Position numbers and translations under genes: made by a program. A DNA stretch of 64,000 nucleotides. Origin: Novosphingobium sp. 9. GTDB lineage: Bacteria > Pseudomonadota > Alphaproteobacteria > Sphingomonadales > Sphingomonadaceae. The stretch covers positions 1,612,501-1,676,500 of the forward strand of contig NZ_CP022707.1 in the NCBI RefSeq assembly GCF_025340265.1, written 5' to 3'. Shown here piece after piece: positions 30,421-39,600 of this stretch (positions within the stretch are counted from its first letter, which is position 1; each line of letters starts with the position of its first letter). Under the pieces are notes generated by a model that worked only from the letters and a program-made list of their open reading frames with translations, did no database searches and had not been told where the DNA came from.

Positions 30421-31962
30421 ATGAGGACTCTCGTTCGCCTTCTCGCACCGCTTCCGGCGCTCGCTTTGCTGGCGGGATGCGGGGACAGTCCCGAAACGCT
30501 CTATGCCAAGGCGCAGGCCGATTTCGCCTCGGAGAACTACGTGGCGGCGCGCGTGCTGCTCTCGAAGGCGCTCGACAAGAGGCCCGGCGATGTTGCGATG
30601 CTGGTGCTGCTGATGCGCGCGCAACTGCGGCTGGACGATCCCGACGGCGCGGAGACGACGCTGCGGCGATTGCAGAAGGCCGGGGCAGACGAGGCGCAGC
30701 TTAGCCCCTTGCGGGCCGAACTGGCCTTGCTGGAGGGCGATCCAAAGGCGGCGCTGTCGCTGATCGGCGCCGACGCCACGCTCGAAGGCTGGAAAGTGCG
30801 GGCGCAGGCGCAACTGGCGCTGGGGGACGAGAAGGGCGCGGTGTTCTCGTTCGAAAAGGGGCTCGCGCTCGGCGACGATACCGAGCTGGAAACCGCCTAT
30901 GCCCGTTACTGCCTGCAATCGGGCGACGTGGACGGCGCGGCGCGCATCTATGACCGGATGAAGGCGAGCGACCCCAAAGCCTACGAGACGCTGGTGCTGG
31001 CGGGCGACATCGCTGCCGCGCGCGGGCAGGGCGATGCGGCCATCGCGGCTTACCGCGCCGCCAGTGCGGCGTTCCCGCAAGAGATCGCGCCGGTCATCGC
31101 ACTCGCCAACCAGTACGACGCGAAAGGCGCGTTCGACGATGAGGCGCAGGCCGTGGCGCAGGCGGGCAAGCTCGCGCCCGACAATCCCGATGTGCAGGTG
31201 CTCCAGATCCGCGAACTCTACCGGCAGGGGGCGTGGGAGAAGATCCGCCTGACCTTGCAGGATCAGGACAGCGATCTCGATCCGGCCTCTCCAATCGGGC
31301 TGTCCTATGCGGAGGCGCTGCTGCACACCGGCCATTCGGAGCAGGCGCGGGTGATGCTCAACCGCGCGACATTGCGCGCGCCGGGGAATCCCTATTCGCA
31401 GATGCTGCTGGGCATCGCGCAGTTGCAGTCGGGCGATCCGCAAAGCGCGTGGAACACGCTGTTTCCGCTGACGAAATCCGCCCTCGTGAACCCCGAGGCG
31501 CTGCGCATGGCGGAGAAGGCGGGGCGGATGATCCATGCGCCCGAAGCCCCGTTGCTGGCTGTGAGGCTCCAGCCCGACCGGCTCAAGGTGCACACGGCGC
31601 TGGTCGATCAGGGCGCGGCAGCGATGGCCGCGCACGATTGGAGCCGGGCGATGGCGGTCTATGGCAAGCTGTCGGCGGAAGGTCCGCCCGATCCCGAAGT
31701 GTTCAAGCGGCTGGCGCTGGCCAGCGACGGACTGGGCCAGCATGCCGCGGCGATCGGCTATGCCGACAAGTCGCTGGCGCTCGCGCCGGACGATACCGAT
31801 GTGCTCTATGTCGGCGGGCTGGTTCGCTCGAATGCAGGGATCGATCTGGCGGCAGCGGAGAGGATGCTGTCCCAGGCATCGAGCGCTGCGCCGCAGAACA
31901 GGGTGCTGGCAACCGCTTTGGCCAAAGTGAAGCGGATGCGCGGGGCGGCGGCAACGAGCTGA
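30421..31962 (+). CDS. TPR-repeat lipoprotein
   Basis: A 513-aa lipoprotein (lipobox LLAGC, Cys about residue 20) built almost wholly of tetratricopeptide-like helical repeats (about 25-505), with repeated phrases such as YAKAQADFASENYVAARVLL and ALASDGLGQHAAAIGYADKSL. It is probably a periplasmic scaffold. It converges on the PEP-CTERM gene with a shared terminator. TPR lipoproteins (PrsT type) accompany exosortase systems in many genomes, so a link to PEP-CTERM secretion is possible, but this protein is shorter than PrsT and the family assignment is not firm. Confidence 0.8.
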   Translation: MRTLVRLLAPLPALALLAGCGDSPETLYAKAQADFASENYVAARVLLSKALDKRPGDVAMLVLLMRAQLRLDDPDGAETTLRRLQKAGADEAQLSPLRAELALLEGDPKAALSLIGADATLEGWKVRAQAQLALGDEKGAVFSFEKGLALGDDTELETAYARYCLQSGDVDGAARIYDRMKASDPKAYETLVLAGDIAAARGQGDAAIAAYRAASAAFPQEIAPVIALANQYDAKGAFDDEAQAVAQAGKLAPDNPDVQVLQIRELYRQGAWEKIRLTLQDQDSDLDPASPIGLSYAEALLHTGHSEQARVMLNRATLRAPGNPYSQMLLGIAQLQSGDPQSAWNTLFPLTKSALVNPEALRMAEKAGRMIHAPEAPLLAVRLQPDRLKVHTALVDQGAAAMAAHDWSRAMAVYGKLSAEGPPDPEVFKRLALASDGLGQHAAAIGYADKSLALAPDDTDVLYVGGLVRSNAGIDLAAAERMLSQASSAAPQNRVLATALAKVKRMRGAAATS

Positions 31963-31970
31963 AACGGAAA

Positions 31971-32003
31971 AGGCCCGCTCTACCGGACAGGTAGAGCGGG
32001 CCT
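31971..32003. terminator. Bidirectional intrinsic terminator
   Basis: A perfect 13-bp stem, AGGCCCGCTCTAC (31971-31983) with GTAGAGCGGGCCT (31991-32003), sits between the convergent TPR and PEP-CTERM genes. A-rich sequence before and T-rich sequence after it allow termination in both directions. Confidence 0.85.
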
Positions 32004-32028
32004 TTCGGTAGGCTTCCGTCTGGAGCGC

Positions 32029-32562
32029 TTACTTCTTGGTAGCAGTGCGACGGCGGCGGGCAACGGCCAGACCGACGAGGCCAAGGCCCATCATGCCGAG
32101 CATGCCCGGCTCCGGAACGGCCGTGCTGCCGCCCGACGAGCCGCCCGAAGTCGAACCGCCCGAGGTCGAGGTCGTGCCACCCGAGGTGGTGGTGCCACCC
32201 GAAGTCGAGGTCGTGCCACCCGAGGTGGTGGTGCCACCCGAAGTCGAGGTCGTACCACCCGAAGTGGTGGTGCCGCCGGAGGTCGAAGTCGTACCGCCCG
32301 AAGTGGTGGTGCCACCCGAAGTCGACGTGGTGCCGCCCGAGGTCGAGGAGCTCCAGCCGCCCGAGCTGGACGACGAGGACGAGCTGCTCGAACCACCCGA
32401 GCTGCTGCCGCCCGACGACGAGCCGCCCGAGGAGCTGGGGGTGCAGAAGATCAGCAGGAAGCAGCCGCCCGAAGAGCCGCCGCCATGGGCCAGCGCCGGA
32501 GTGGCGGCAGTGATCGAAGAACCAGCGACGAGCGCGGCGGCGAGGAGCGTCTTGCGGATCAT
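32029..32562 (-). CDS. PEP-CTERM protein with Ser/Gly/Thr tandem repeats
   Basis: An exported 177-aa protein: signal peptide (cleavage after PALAH, about residue 26), a short segment with two Cys (GGCFLLIFC), a Ser/Gly tract, four perfect copies of a 13-residue repeat TSTSGGTTTSGGT, and a C-terminal sorting signal VPEPGMLGMMGLGLVGLAVARRRR. The last part matches the PEP-CTERM plan (VPEP motif, membrane helix, basic tail) recognised by exosortase. The Ser/Thr-rich body is a good candidate for glycosylation and surface display or a biofilm matrix role. No exosortase gene lies in this window. Confidence 0.88.
   Translation of the reverse strand: MIRKTLLAAALVAGSSITAATPALAHGGGSSGGCFLLIFCTPSSSGGSSSGGSSSGGSSSSSSSSSSGGWSSSTSGGTTSTSGGTTTSGGTTSTSGGTTTSGGTTSTSGGTTTSGGTTSTSGGTTTSGGTTSTSGGSTSGGSSGGSTAVPEPGMLGMMGLGLVGLAVARRRRTATKK
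32176..32331 (-). repeat. Four tandem 39-bp repeats inside the PEP-CTERM gene
   Basis: Four copies of a 39-base unit encode TSTSGGTTTSGGT without a frame change. The copies differ mainly at third codon positions, so they are old enough to have drifted while the protein repeat was kept. Copy number may vary between strains. Confidence 0.85.
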
Positions 32563-32768
32563 ATCGAGTGTTCCCTGTTTGCGAAATGGATTGCCAACAT
32601 CCTTCGCAAACCCCGTGCCAACTACGGAAATACGTGCAGTATAAAGGTTAATATGTTTCCGGCGGTCGGTGACTTGTAAGCGGTTCCGACACTTCAGGGG
32701 GCTGAATTACCGTGTTTCTGAAAGGTTAACGGATATCGCGGAGGTGTCGCCGATCCTTGCAACTGCGC

Positions 32769-33338
32769 TCAATCGCGCATTCGCAGGGCAACGTCATTCA
32801 TGAAGCGGGTATCGTCGCCATCGACCAGCCGGTCTGCCTCGGCGGCCACGGCGCCCAGCATGTCGGCGAGCGGGTCCATTTCGGCCTTGGTGTAGTTGCC
32901 CAGCACATAGCCGGTCACGCGATCCTTGTGGCCGGGATGGCCGATGCCAAGGCGGATGCGGCGATAGTCCGGGCCGATATGCTGGGCGATCGAGCGCAGG
33001 CCGTTGTGTCCGGCATGACCGCCGCCCTGCTTCACCTTGACGCGGAAGGGATCGATATCGAGTTCGTCGTGGAACACGGTGAGGGCATCGGGCTCCAGCT
33101 TGTAGAAGCGCATCGCCTCGCTCACCGCGCGGCCGCTTTCGTTCATGAAGGTGGCAGGCTTGAGCAGCAGGACCTTGTCGCGACCGATGCGGCCTTCCTG
33201 CAGCCAGCCCTGAAACTTCTTCTGCACCGGGCCGAAATTGTGGATCTCGGCCAGCGCGTCGATCGCCATGAAGCCCACGTTGTGACGGTTGAGCGCATAT
33301 TGCGCGCCCGGATTGCCGAGGCCGACCCACAGCTGCAT
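32769..33338 (-). CDS. pth: Peptidyl-tRNA hydrolase
   Basis: Pth frees tRNA from stalled peptidyl-tRNA. The 189-aa sequence has the motif LGNPGAQYALNRHNVGF with catalytic His19, KPATFMNESG, the conserved DELDIDPFRVKVKQGGGHAGHNGLRS and GIGHPGHKDRVTGYVL. Start at 33338 (MQLWVGLGNPG); the upstream frame to 33401 is not family-like. It follows rplY, an arrangement common in many bacteria. Confidence 0.96.
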   Translation of the reverse strand: MQLWVGLGNPGAQYALNRHNVGFMAIDALAEIHNFGPVQKKFQGWLQEGRIGRDKVLLLKPATFMNESGRAVSEAMRFYKLEPDALTVFHDELDIDPFRVKVKQGGGHAGHNGLRSIAQHIGPDYRRIRLGIGHPGHKDRVTGYVLGNYTKAEMDPLADMLGAVAAEADRLVDGDDTRFMNDVALRMRD

Positions 33339-33453
33339 GGCGATATTCCCGATAGTCAGATGGTTGAGCGGCGCGGATAGCGCGCAAGGGGCGCTCCGCA
33401 TAGGCCGAAGGGTGTAAGCGGGGCCGCAGGACGCAAACGGGGCCGCAAAACGG

Positions 33454-33503
33454 GAAAGGCCCCGTCTGCACGCCGGAACGAACCGGGGCAGGCGGGGCCT
33501 TTC
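33454..33503 (-). terminator. Terminator after rplY
   Basis: A 16-bp stem (GAAAGGCCCCGTCTGC at 33454-33469 with its near-perfect complement at 33488-33503, one G-T pair) lies between rplY and pth. On the minus strand CCCGTTTTGC follows, so it probably ends or attenuates rplY transcription. Confidence 0.6.
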
Positions 33504-33527
33504 GAAAGCAGCAAAAGCGCGGCGCGA

Positions 33528-34136
33528 TTACTCGGCTGCGGCTTCTTCCTGACCTTCTTCGCTCTTCAGCGCCGACGGAGCGGCGATGGTGGCGATCGTG
33601 AAGTCGCGGTCGGTGATGGCGCTCTCGGCACCAGCCGGCAGCTTCACGTGGCTGAAGTGGATCGATTCGCCCACGTCGAAGCCGGTCACGTCGACGACGA
33701 TCTCGTGCGGGATCTTGTCAGCATCGCAGACCAGTTCGAGGTCGTGACGAACGATGTTCAGCACGCCGCCGCGCTTCAGGCCCGGCGAGGCTTCTTCGTT
33801 CTGGAACACCACCGGCACGTTGACGTGCACGGTCGCGCCCTTGACGAGACGCAGGAAGTCGACGTGGAGCGGACGCTCGTTGACGGGGTGGAAGGCAACG
33901 TCCTTGGGCTGCGTGCGCACGGTCTTGCCGCCAACTTCGATCTCGATGATCGAGTTGAAGAAGTGGCCGGTGCCAAGCTGGCGAACGAGCTCCTTGGCCT
34001 CGACGTGAATCGAGAGGGGTGCTTCGTTGCCGCCATAGATCACGGCGGGGACGCGGCCTTCGAGGCGCAGAGCACGGGAGGCTCCCTTGCCTGCCCGTTC
34101 GCGCGTCTCGGCCGGCAGGTTAAGCGTATCGCTCAT
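33528..34136 (-). CDS. rplY: Ribosomal protein bL25, long CTC/TL5 form
   Basis: A 202-aa bL25 that binds 5S rRNA. The N-terminal L25 domain (about 1-95, [26 protein letters not shown]) is followed by the beta-rich C-terminal domain of the CTC form (about 100-190) and a Glu-rich tail. The length is normal for alphaproteobacteria, where the two-domain form is usual. It lies upstream of pth on the same strand. Confidence 0.96.
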   Translation of the reverse strand: MSDTLNLPAETRERAGKGASRALRLEGRVPAVIYGGNEAPLSIHVEAKELVRQLGTGHFFNSIIEIEVGGKTVRTQPKDVAFHPVNERPLHVDFLRLVKGATVHVNVPVVFQNEEASPGLKRGGVLNIVRHDLELVCDADKIPHEIVVDVTGFDVGESIHFSHVKLPAGAESAITDRDFTIATIAAPSALKSEEGQEEAAAE

Positions 34137-34289
34137 AGGACTTGCCTTTCAAAACTGGATAAGTTCACGGCGCAGCAGCGACCATCGCTGTGCACCGTCC
34201 CGCCACGCCTCCAGGGATGACCATGACGGGAAGCGCGCGCCGTTACGCGAAAATGGGGCGATTGGCAAGCTGGCCCGTGTTTTCGGACC

Positions 34290-35165
34290 TCACTCGACGC
34301 GGGTGACGCGGAAGCCTTGCGAGGCTAGTATGGCGGGCAGGCCATCCGGTCCTGCCATATGGGCAGCGCCGACGGCGACGAACGGGCGTTTGCCGGTCGC
34401 GATGGCCGCAGCGATCCGGCCGGACCAGTCGCGATTGCGCCCGGTGAACAACACGGCGCGAAGGTCCGGCACCGCAAGCAGGCCGCGACGGGTCTCGGCG
34501 GTGAGGGCGGTCATGTCGCCTTTCGCCCAGTCCTGCGAGATATCGGTGTCCGGTGTATCCGCCTCGCGCACGACTTCGCTCAGGAACTGGCGCTGGTCCG
34601 CCTCCGACAGCGAATCGAACAGGCTCAGCTGTTTTTCCGCGCCTTCCAGTTCGACGACAGGGCGTGGCGGCGCGGCGGCGATGATGGCGCGGTCTACGCC
34701 GTTCTTCCCATCGTCCGCACCTTGGCCTATCCGCGCAAGCATCAGCGCTGCCGCCCAGGTGTCGGTCGCGGCGAAGTCGCCGTCGTGATAGCCGCCCTTG
34801 GCGAGGAGCGCGGCCAGCGCCTTGCGGTCGGCAGCAGGCACGCGCTGCGACAGCGGCGGTTCGCCTGCGCCGTGGGCAAGGCGTGCGAACGTCGCGGCCA
34901 CGGCCTTCTCGTCGGCGAGATTGGCGACTTCGACCATTACCGTACCCGACGCGTCGAGCGCCTTGCCGACTGCCGGTGTGCGCCAGTCCAGCGGGCGCGG
35001 GGCAGTGTGGATCGTGCCGAAGAGATAGCCGATCTTGCCGTTCGCGCTTTCGACCTTCCACAGCGCCGGGTTCGCGGGCTGCGGCGCTTTCGCGCACGCG
35101 GCCAGCGCCAGCGGCAGGGCAAGCAGCAGCGCGGCGCGCCGGAACGTCGGCAAGTTCAACTTCAC
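34290..35165 (-). CDS. TraB/GumN-family lipoprotein, paralogue A
   Basis: A 291-aa TraB/GumN-family protein. GTG 35165 overlaps the stop of the upstream paralogue (GTGA). The N-terminus is a signal with a likely lipobox LAAC (Cys about residue 22). Family motifs are YLFGTIHTAPRPLDW near residue 45 and the C-terminal FVAVGAAHMAGPDGL. Eukaryotic TIKI proteins of this fold are metal-dependent proteases and a GTIH-type motif carries metal ligands, so a periplasmic peptidase activity is plausible but not shown for this group. It is translationally coupled to paralogue B. Confidence 0.85.
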   Translation of the reverse strand: MKLNLPTFRRAALLLALPLALAACAKAPQPANPALWKVESANGKIGYLFGTIHTAPRPLDWRTPAVGKALDASGTVMVEVANLADEKAVAATFARLAHGAGEPPLSQRVPAADRKALAALLAKGGYHDGDFAATDTWAAALMLARIGQGADDGKNGVDRAIIAAAPPRPVVELEGAEKQLSLFDSLSEADQRQFLSEVVREADTPDTDISQDWAKGDMTALTAETRRGLLAVPDLRAVLFTGRNRDWSGRIAAAIATGKRPFVAVGAAHMAGPDGLPAILASQGFRVTRVE

Positions 35166-36097
35166 TGAACCCGAACCGCCGTCACGCCGTCCTTCGCCAG
35201 CATCGCCTGCACGCTGTCGGCACCGGCGAGATGTCCGGCACCGACAGCGATGAACACCGTGCCGGGCTTTTTCAGACGCTGCTCGATCCACTGGCTCCAG
35301 TTGCGGTTGCGGTTGGTGAGGAGGACTTGCCCGATCACCGGGTCGGTCATGTCGTCGTTCATCATCTTTGCCAGCGTATCGGCATCGCCCGCTTCCCAGG
35401 CCTTGACCATCTTGCCCAGTTCCGTGCCCACTTCGGGCAGCTTGTCGAGCGTATCGTCGAGATAGCGAAGCTGGACGTCGGCGGGCAGGGCGTCGAACAG
35501 GCCAAGCTGGTATTCCGCCGTTTCCAGCGCACTGTGCGGCACATGGCGGGCATCGGCCTTGGCGCCCAGCTGGTTGTCGACGCCGCTTTCGGTCGAATAG
35601 CCTTCCTTGACCAGCGGCAGCACGGTCAGCGTGACGGCGGCGAACCAGGTATCGACGTTATCGAACGCACCCGCCGGAATGCCCAGACCCGCCAGCGCGG
35701 TCTCGTACTTCGCCTTTTCTTCCGGCGAGAGCGTGGCGCGCAGCGTCTTGCCGTCGGTGCGGCGGGCGGCAGCCAGCGTGATCTTCTGCATCGTCGGCGC
35801 ATCGGGCTGGACGATCTCGGTGACGAGTTCCTGCGAGCCGCCGAAGGCCTTGGCGACCGGCCCCTCGAACCAGTCGACATTGGGCGGCAGCAGGTGGATC
35901 GTGCCGAAGAGGTAGATGGTGGTGTCTCCGTCGGACACCTTCCACAGCGCGGGATGCGCCTCGATCTGCGGGGCGGCCAGCGCCGCTGCGGGCGGGATCG
36001 CGGCAGGGGTGTCCTGCTCTGCCGCCGCAGCGACAGGAGCAAGCGCGAGGCCAAGCGCACAGAGAATCGCCATCGGGCGGCGGGTAAGGTCGATCAT
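35162..36097 (-). CDS. TraB/GumN-family secreted protein, paralogue B
   Basis: A 311-aa exported protein with a Sec-type signal (cleavage after VAAAAEQ, about residue 27) and the TraB/GumN motifs YLFGTIHLLPPNVDWF and FIAVGAGHLAGADSV. I chose ATG 36097 because GGGAG lies 5 bases upstream. The open frame continues to ATG 36199 and would add 34 residues containing a 7-residue repeat (ISGLCGS, ISGPCDS, ISGS) that does not look like a signal peptide. The gene is the first of the tandem pair and is divergent from glyQ. Confidence 0.86.
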   Translation of the reverse strand: MIDLTRRPMAILCALGLALAPVAAAAEQDTPAAIPPAAALAAPQIEAHPALWKVSDGDTTIYLFGTIHLLPPNVDWFEGPVAKAFGGSQELVTEIVQPDAPTMQKITLAAARRTDGKTLRATLSPEEKAKYETALAGLGIPAGAFDNVDTWFAAVTLTVLPLVKEGYSTESGVDNQLGAKADARHVPHSALETAEYQLGLFDALPADVQLRYLDDTLDKLPEVGTELGKMVKAWEAGDADTLAKMMNDDMTDPVIGQVLLTNRNRNWSQWIEQRLKKPGTVFIAVGAGHLAGADSVQAMLAKDGVTAVRVQ

Positions 36098-36128
36098 GTC
36101 CGCTCCCATGCGACGGCGCAGCGCCGCT

Positions 36129-36190
36129 GTCGAACCGGAAATGCTGTCGCACGGGCCGGAAATGCTGCCGCACAGGCCGGAAATCTCTTC
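36129..36190. repeat. 21-bp tandem repeats between the TraB/GumN pair and glyQ
   Basis: CCGGAAAT recurs at 36136, 36157 and 36178, exactly 21 bases apart, joined by similar spacers (GCTGTCGCACGGG, GCTGCCGCACAGG). The spacing equals two DNA helical turns, as expected for iterated protein-binding sites. Since 21 is also a multiple of three, the array could instead be translated as part of a longer paralogue B. Confidence 0.7.
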
Positions 36191-36345
36191 GCGCAGCATT
36201 TCAGCCTGCCCGAGCGAAGTGACGTTTCACGCCGCGCTGTGCTAACCGGTGGACATATGGTTGCGTCATGGTGGCGCAGCGCAGTTGATTTGGTCGCGCC
36301 GATCCGCCAAAGGCCGCCCAATCACACAAGACCGACGGGATTTCG

Positions 36346-37251
36346 ATGTCGACCGCCGAAACTCAGCCGCTCAGCTTCCAGGACATGATCCTGACGCTCC
36401 ACAATTTCTGGAGCGCGCAAGGCTGCCTTATTCTCCAGCCCTATGACATGCGCATGGGTGCGGGCACGTTCCACCCTGCCACCACGCTGCGCGCGCTCGG
36501 CCCCGAGCCGTGGAAGGCCGCTTACGTGCAGCCCTCGCGCCGCCCCACCGACGGGCGCTATGGCGAGAACCCGAACCGGCTCCAGCACTATTACCAGTAT
36601 CAGGTGATCCTGAAGCCGAACCCGGACAATCTGCAGGAGCTGTATCTCCAGAGCCTTGCCGCGATTGGCGTCGATCCGCTCAAGCACGATATCCGCTTCG
36701 TCGAGGATGACTGGGAAAGCCCCACGCTAGGCGCCTGGGGGCTCGGCTGGGAAGTGTGGTGCGACGGCATGGAGGTGACGCAGTTCACCTATTTCCAGCA
36801 GGTCGGCGGGTTCGACTGCAAGCCGGTGGCGGGCGAGCTGACCTACGGCCTCGAACGCCTCGCGATGTATATCCAGGGCGTCGATCGCGTATACGACCTG
36901 CGCTTCAACAACGAAGGCGTCAGCTATGGCGACGTGTTCCTGAAGAACGAGCAGGAACAGTCGAAGTACAACTTCGAGATCGCCGATACCGACAGCCTGT
37001 TTGCGGGCTTCCGCGCCGCCGAGGCCGAGAGCCAGCGCTGCATCGCCGCCGAGGTTCCGCTCGCCGCCTACGATCAGGCGATCGAGGCCAGCCACCTGTT
37101 CAACCTGTTGCAGGCGCGCGGCGTGATCTCGGTGCAGGAGCGCGCCAGCTACATGGCCCGCGTGCGCGACATGGCCAAGGGCGCCTGTCAGGCATGGATC
37201 GACAAGAACAAGGCCGAATGGGCTGAAAAGTACCCGGAGTGGAGCCTGTGA
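36346..37251 (+). CDS. glyQ: Glycine-tRNA ligase alpha subunit
   Basis: The catalytic alpha subunit of heterotetrameric glycyl-tRNA synthetase, 301 aa, the usual length. It has [22 protein letters not shown] (class II motif 2 region), [19 protein letters not shown] and [15 protein letters not shown]. Its stop overlaps the GTG start of glyS, so the two subunits are made together. Confidence 0.97.
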   Translation: MSTAETQPLSFQDMILTLHNFWSAQGCLILQPYDMRMGAGTFHPATTLRALGPEPWKAAYVQPSRRPTDGRYGENPNRLQHYYQYQVILKPNPDNLQELYLQSLAAIGVDPLKHDIRFVEDDWESPTLGAWGLGWEVWCDGMEVTQFTYFQQVGGFDCKPVAGELTYGLERLAMYIQGVDRVYDLRFNNEGVSYGDVFLKNEQEQSKYNFEIADTDSLFAGFRAAEAESQRCIAAEVPLAAYDQAIEASHLFNLLQARGVISVQERASYMARVRDMAKGACQAWIDKNKAEWAEKYPEWSL

Positions 37252-39543
37252 CCGACTTCCTTCTCGAATTGCGTTCGCAGGAGATCCCGGCGCGCATGCA
37301 GGCTGGCGCGCGCGCCGATCTGGAAAAGCTGTTCCGCAAGGAAATGGACGCTGCCGGCGTTGCGCTGGGCACGATCACCGTGTGGTCGACGCCGCGCCGT
37401 CTCGCGCTGATCGCGACCGGGCTGCCGCTCGAAACCGCCGCGGTGAGCGAGGAGACCAAGGGCCTGCCGCCTCGGCGCCCGAGCAGGCGCTCGAAGGCTT
37501 CCTGCGCAAGACCGGCCTGACCAAGGACCAGCTCGAAGTCCGCGACCTCAAGGGCAAGCCGACCTGGTTCGCGGTGGTTGAGAAGCCGGGCCGTGCCGTC
37601 AAGGACGTGCTGGCCGAGGCGATCCCCGCCATCGTGCGCGCGTTCCCCTGGCCCAAGTCGCAGCGCTGGGGCGCCGCCTCGATCAGCACCGAGTCCTTGC
37701 GCTGGGTGCGTCCGCTCTCGGGCATCGTCGCCATTCTGGGCGAGGACCTTGTCGAGTGCGAAGTCGGCGGTATCCGTTCGGGCTATGTCACGCTTGGGCA
37801 TCGCTTCCACGCGCCGGGCGAGATCACCATCGGCGGCGCGCATGACTATGCCCGCAAGCTTTCGGCCTGCCATGTCATCGTCGATCATGTCGAGCGTCAG
37901 GACCTGATCCGCGACGAGGCGCGCAATGCCGCCGCCGCTGCCGGGCTCACGCTCGTCGAGGACGAGGGGCTGGTGATCGAGAACGCCGGGCTCACCGAAT
38001 GGCCGGTGCCGCTGCTCGGCCGGTTCGACGAGGATTTCCTCGAAGTCCCGCCCGAGACGATCCAGCTCACCGCGCGCGTGAACCAGAAGTATTTCGTGTG
38101 CGAGAAGGACGGCAAACTGGCCGACGCCTTCGTCTGCACCGCCAATATCGAGGCGGCGGACCATGGCGAGGCGATTGTCGCGGGCAACCGCAAGGTGCTC
38201 GCCGCACGCCTGTCCGACGCGCGCTTCTTCTGGGAGCAGGACCGCAAGACCCCGCTTTCCGAACACGCGAAGAAGCTGGAGCGCATCACCTTCCACGAAA
38301 AGCTGGGCACCGTCGCCGACAAGGTCGAGCGCGTGGCCAAGCTGGCGCGCTGGCTGGTGGAAGAAGGCATTGTTAAGCCCTCTCCCCTTCAGGGGAGAGG
38401 GTTGGGAGAGGGGCTGCTGCCATCTCTGCCGTCGATCCCCTCTCCCCGACCCTCTCCCCTGAAGGGGAGAGGGAGGCGCTTGCCGATCAGGCAGAACTCG
38501 CCGCACGTCTGTGCAAGGCCGATCTCGTCACCGAGATGGTCGGCGAATTCCCCGAACTTCAGGGGCTTATGGGCGGCTATTACGCCCGCGCCGAAGGTCT
38601 GCCCGATGCCGTCGCCGACGCCATCCGCGATCACTACAAGCCGGTCGGTCAGGGCGACGGCGTCCCCACCGCACCGGTCAGCGTGGCCGTGTCGCTGGCG
38701 GATAAGCTGGATACGCTGGTTGGATTTTTCGTCATCAAGGAGCGTCCAACCGGCTCGCGTGACCCGTTTGCCCTACGACGTGCAGCTCTAGGAATTATCG
38801 AGATTGTGCTCGCTAACAGGCTTCGCCTTGAACTGGATTATGCGACCGCGCGGGCTGCCCATTTGGTTGCACGCCAGAATGAATACAGGATCGGGGTCGA
38901 GGCAAACGTCGACTGGGTAGAAACGCATTGTTCGGCTGAATTGTATGGTGCCGTACCCGAGTTCTTTGTCGAGCGTCTAAAGGTTCAACAGCGTGAAGCT
39001 GGTATTCGCCACGATTTGATTGATGCGGTCTTCAAGCTGAAGCAGCGCAAGGACGAGATCGTTGGCAACCTCGCCCGCGTTCATGCCCTGCAGGACTTCG
39101 TTGGCACCGAGGACGGCGTGAACCTGCTCGCAGGCTACAAGCGCGCGGCCAATATCCTCAAGAAGGAGGACTGGGCAGGTTCGACTGCGGCGCAGCATAA
39201 TGCGTTGCAGCATACCGGTGACGAGGACCCGCTCGAAAACGTCGAGGATGCGGATATGCGCCATGTCTATGCCTCTGCGGGCTACGAGCCCGAACCGGCG
39301 GAGCGTTCCTTGCGCGATGCGCTCGACAAGGCGGAACCTCTGGCCTTGCAGGCCGTTGAAACCGAAGACTTTGCCAGTGCCATGAGCGCGCTGGCAACGT
39401 TGCGCGGACCTATCGACGCCTTCTTCCAAGATGTGATCGTCAATGATTCAGATCCGTTGAAACGCAATGCAAGGCTGGACCTGCTCGATAGGTTCCGTAT
39501 TGCGGTGCACAATGTCGCTGATTTCTCGAAGATCGAGGGTTAG
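37248..39543 (+). CDS. glyS: Glycine-tRNA ligase beta subunit with an internal palindromic insertion and two apparent frameshifts
   Basis: The beta subunit binds tRNA-Gly. It begins at GTG 37248 ([16 protein letters not shown]) inside the glyQ stop. The body, HD-like region ([31 protein letters not shown]) and C-terminal anticodon-binding region are present. The frame breaks near GGG/CC 37460-37464 and again in a 96-base palindromic element at 38378-38473. Restoring one base at each gives 765 codons plus stop, about 32 residues being encoded by the element ([12 protein letters not shown] type). From about 38740 to 39060 the base composition becomes clearly less GC-rich. The gene is essential in species with GlyQS, so a functional copy must exist. 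Confidence 0.93.
38378..38473. repeat. Paired REP-like palindromes inside glyS
   Basis: Two 24-base palindromes (10-base arms CCCTCTCCCC and GGGGAGAGGG) lie at 38378-38401 with loop TTCA and at 38450-38473 with loop TGAA. Each carries a further G- or C-rich arm, so the element is an inverted pair around a 23-base centre. The same unit occurs at 61430-61465. At 96 bases the element is a multiple of three. Confidence 0.9.
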
Positions 39544-39600
39544 CGATTTTCCGTTCGCGCCCGAACGCGAACAATTACTAAAAGGGAAGTCCGGGGATTC

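Noticed and set aside
32176..32331. CRISPR-like array
   Set aside because: The repeats are directly adjacent without unique spacers and encode protein repeats; no cas genes are near.
32036..32644. Plus-strand frame encoding a PPEV-rich repeat protein
   Set aside because: It is the antisense reading of the PEP-CTERM gene, whose signal peptide and sorting tail are convincing.
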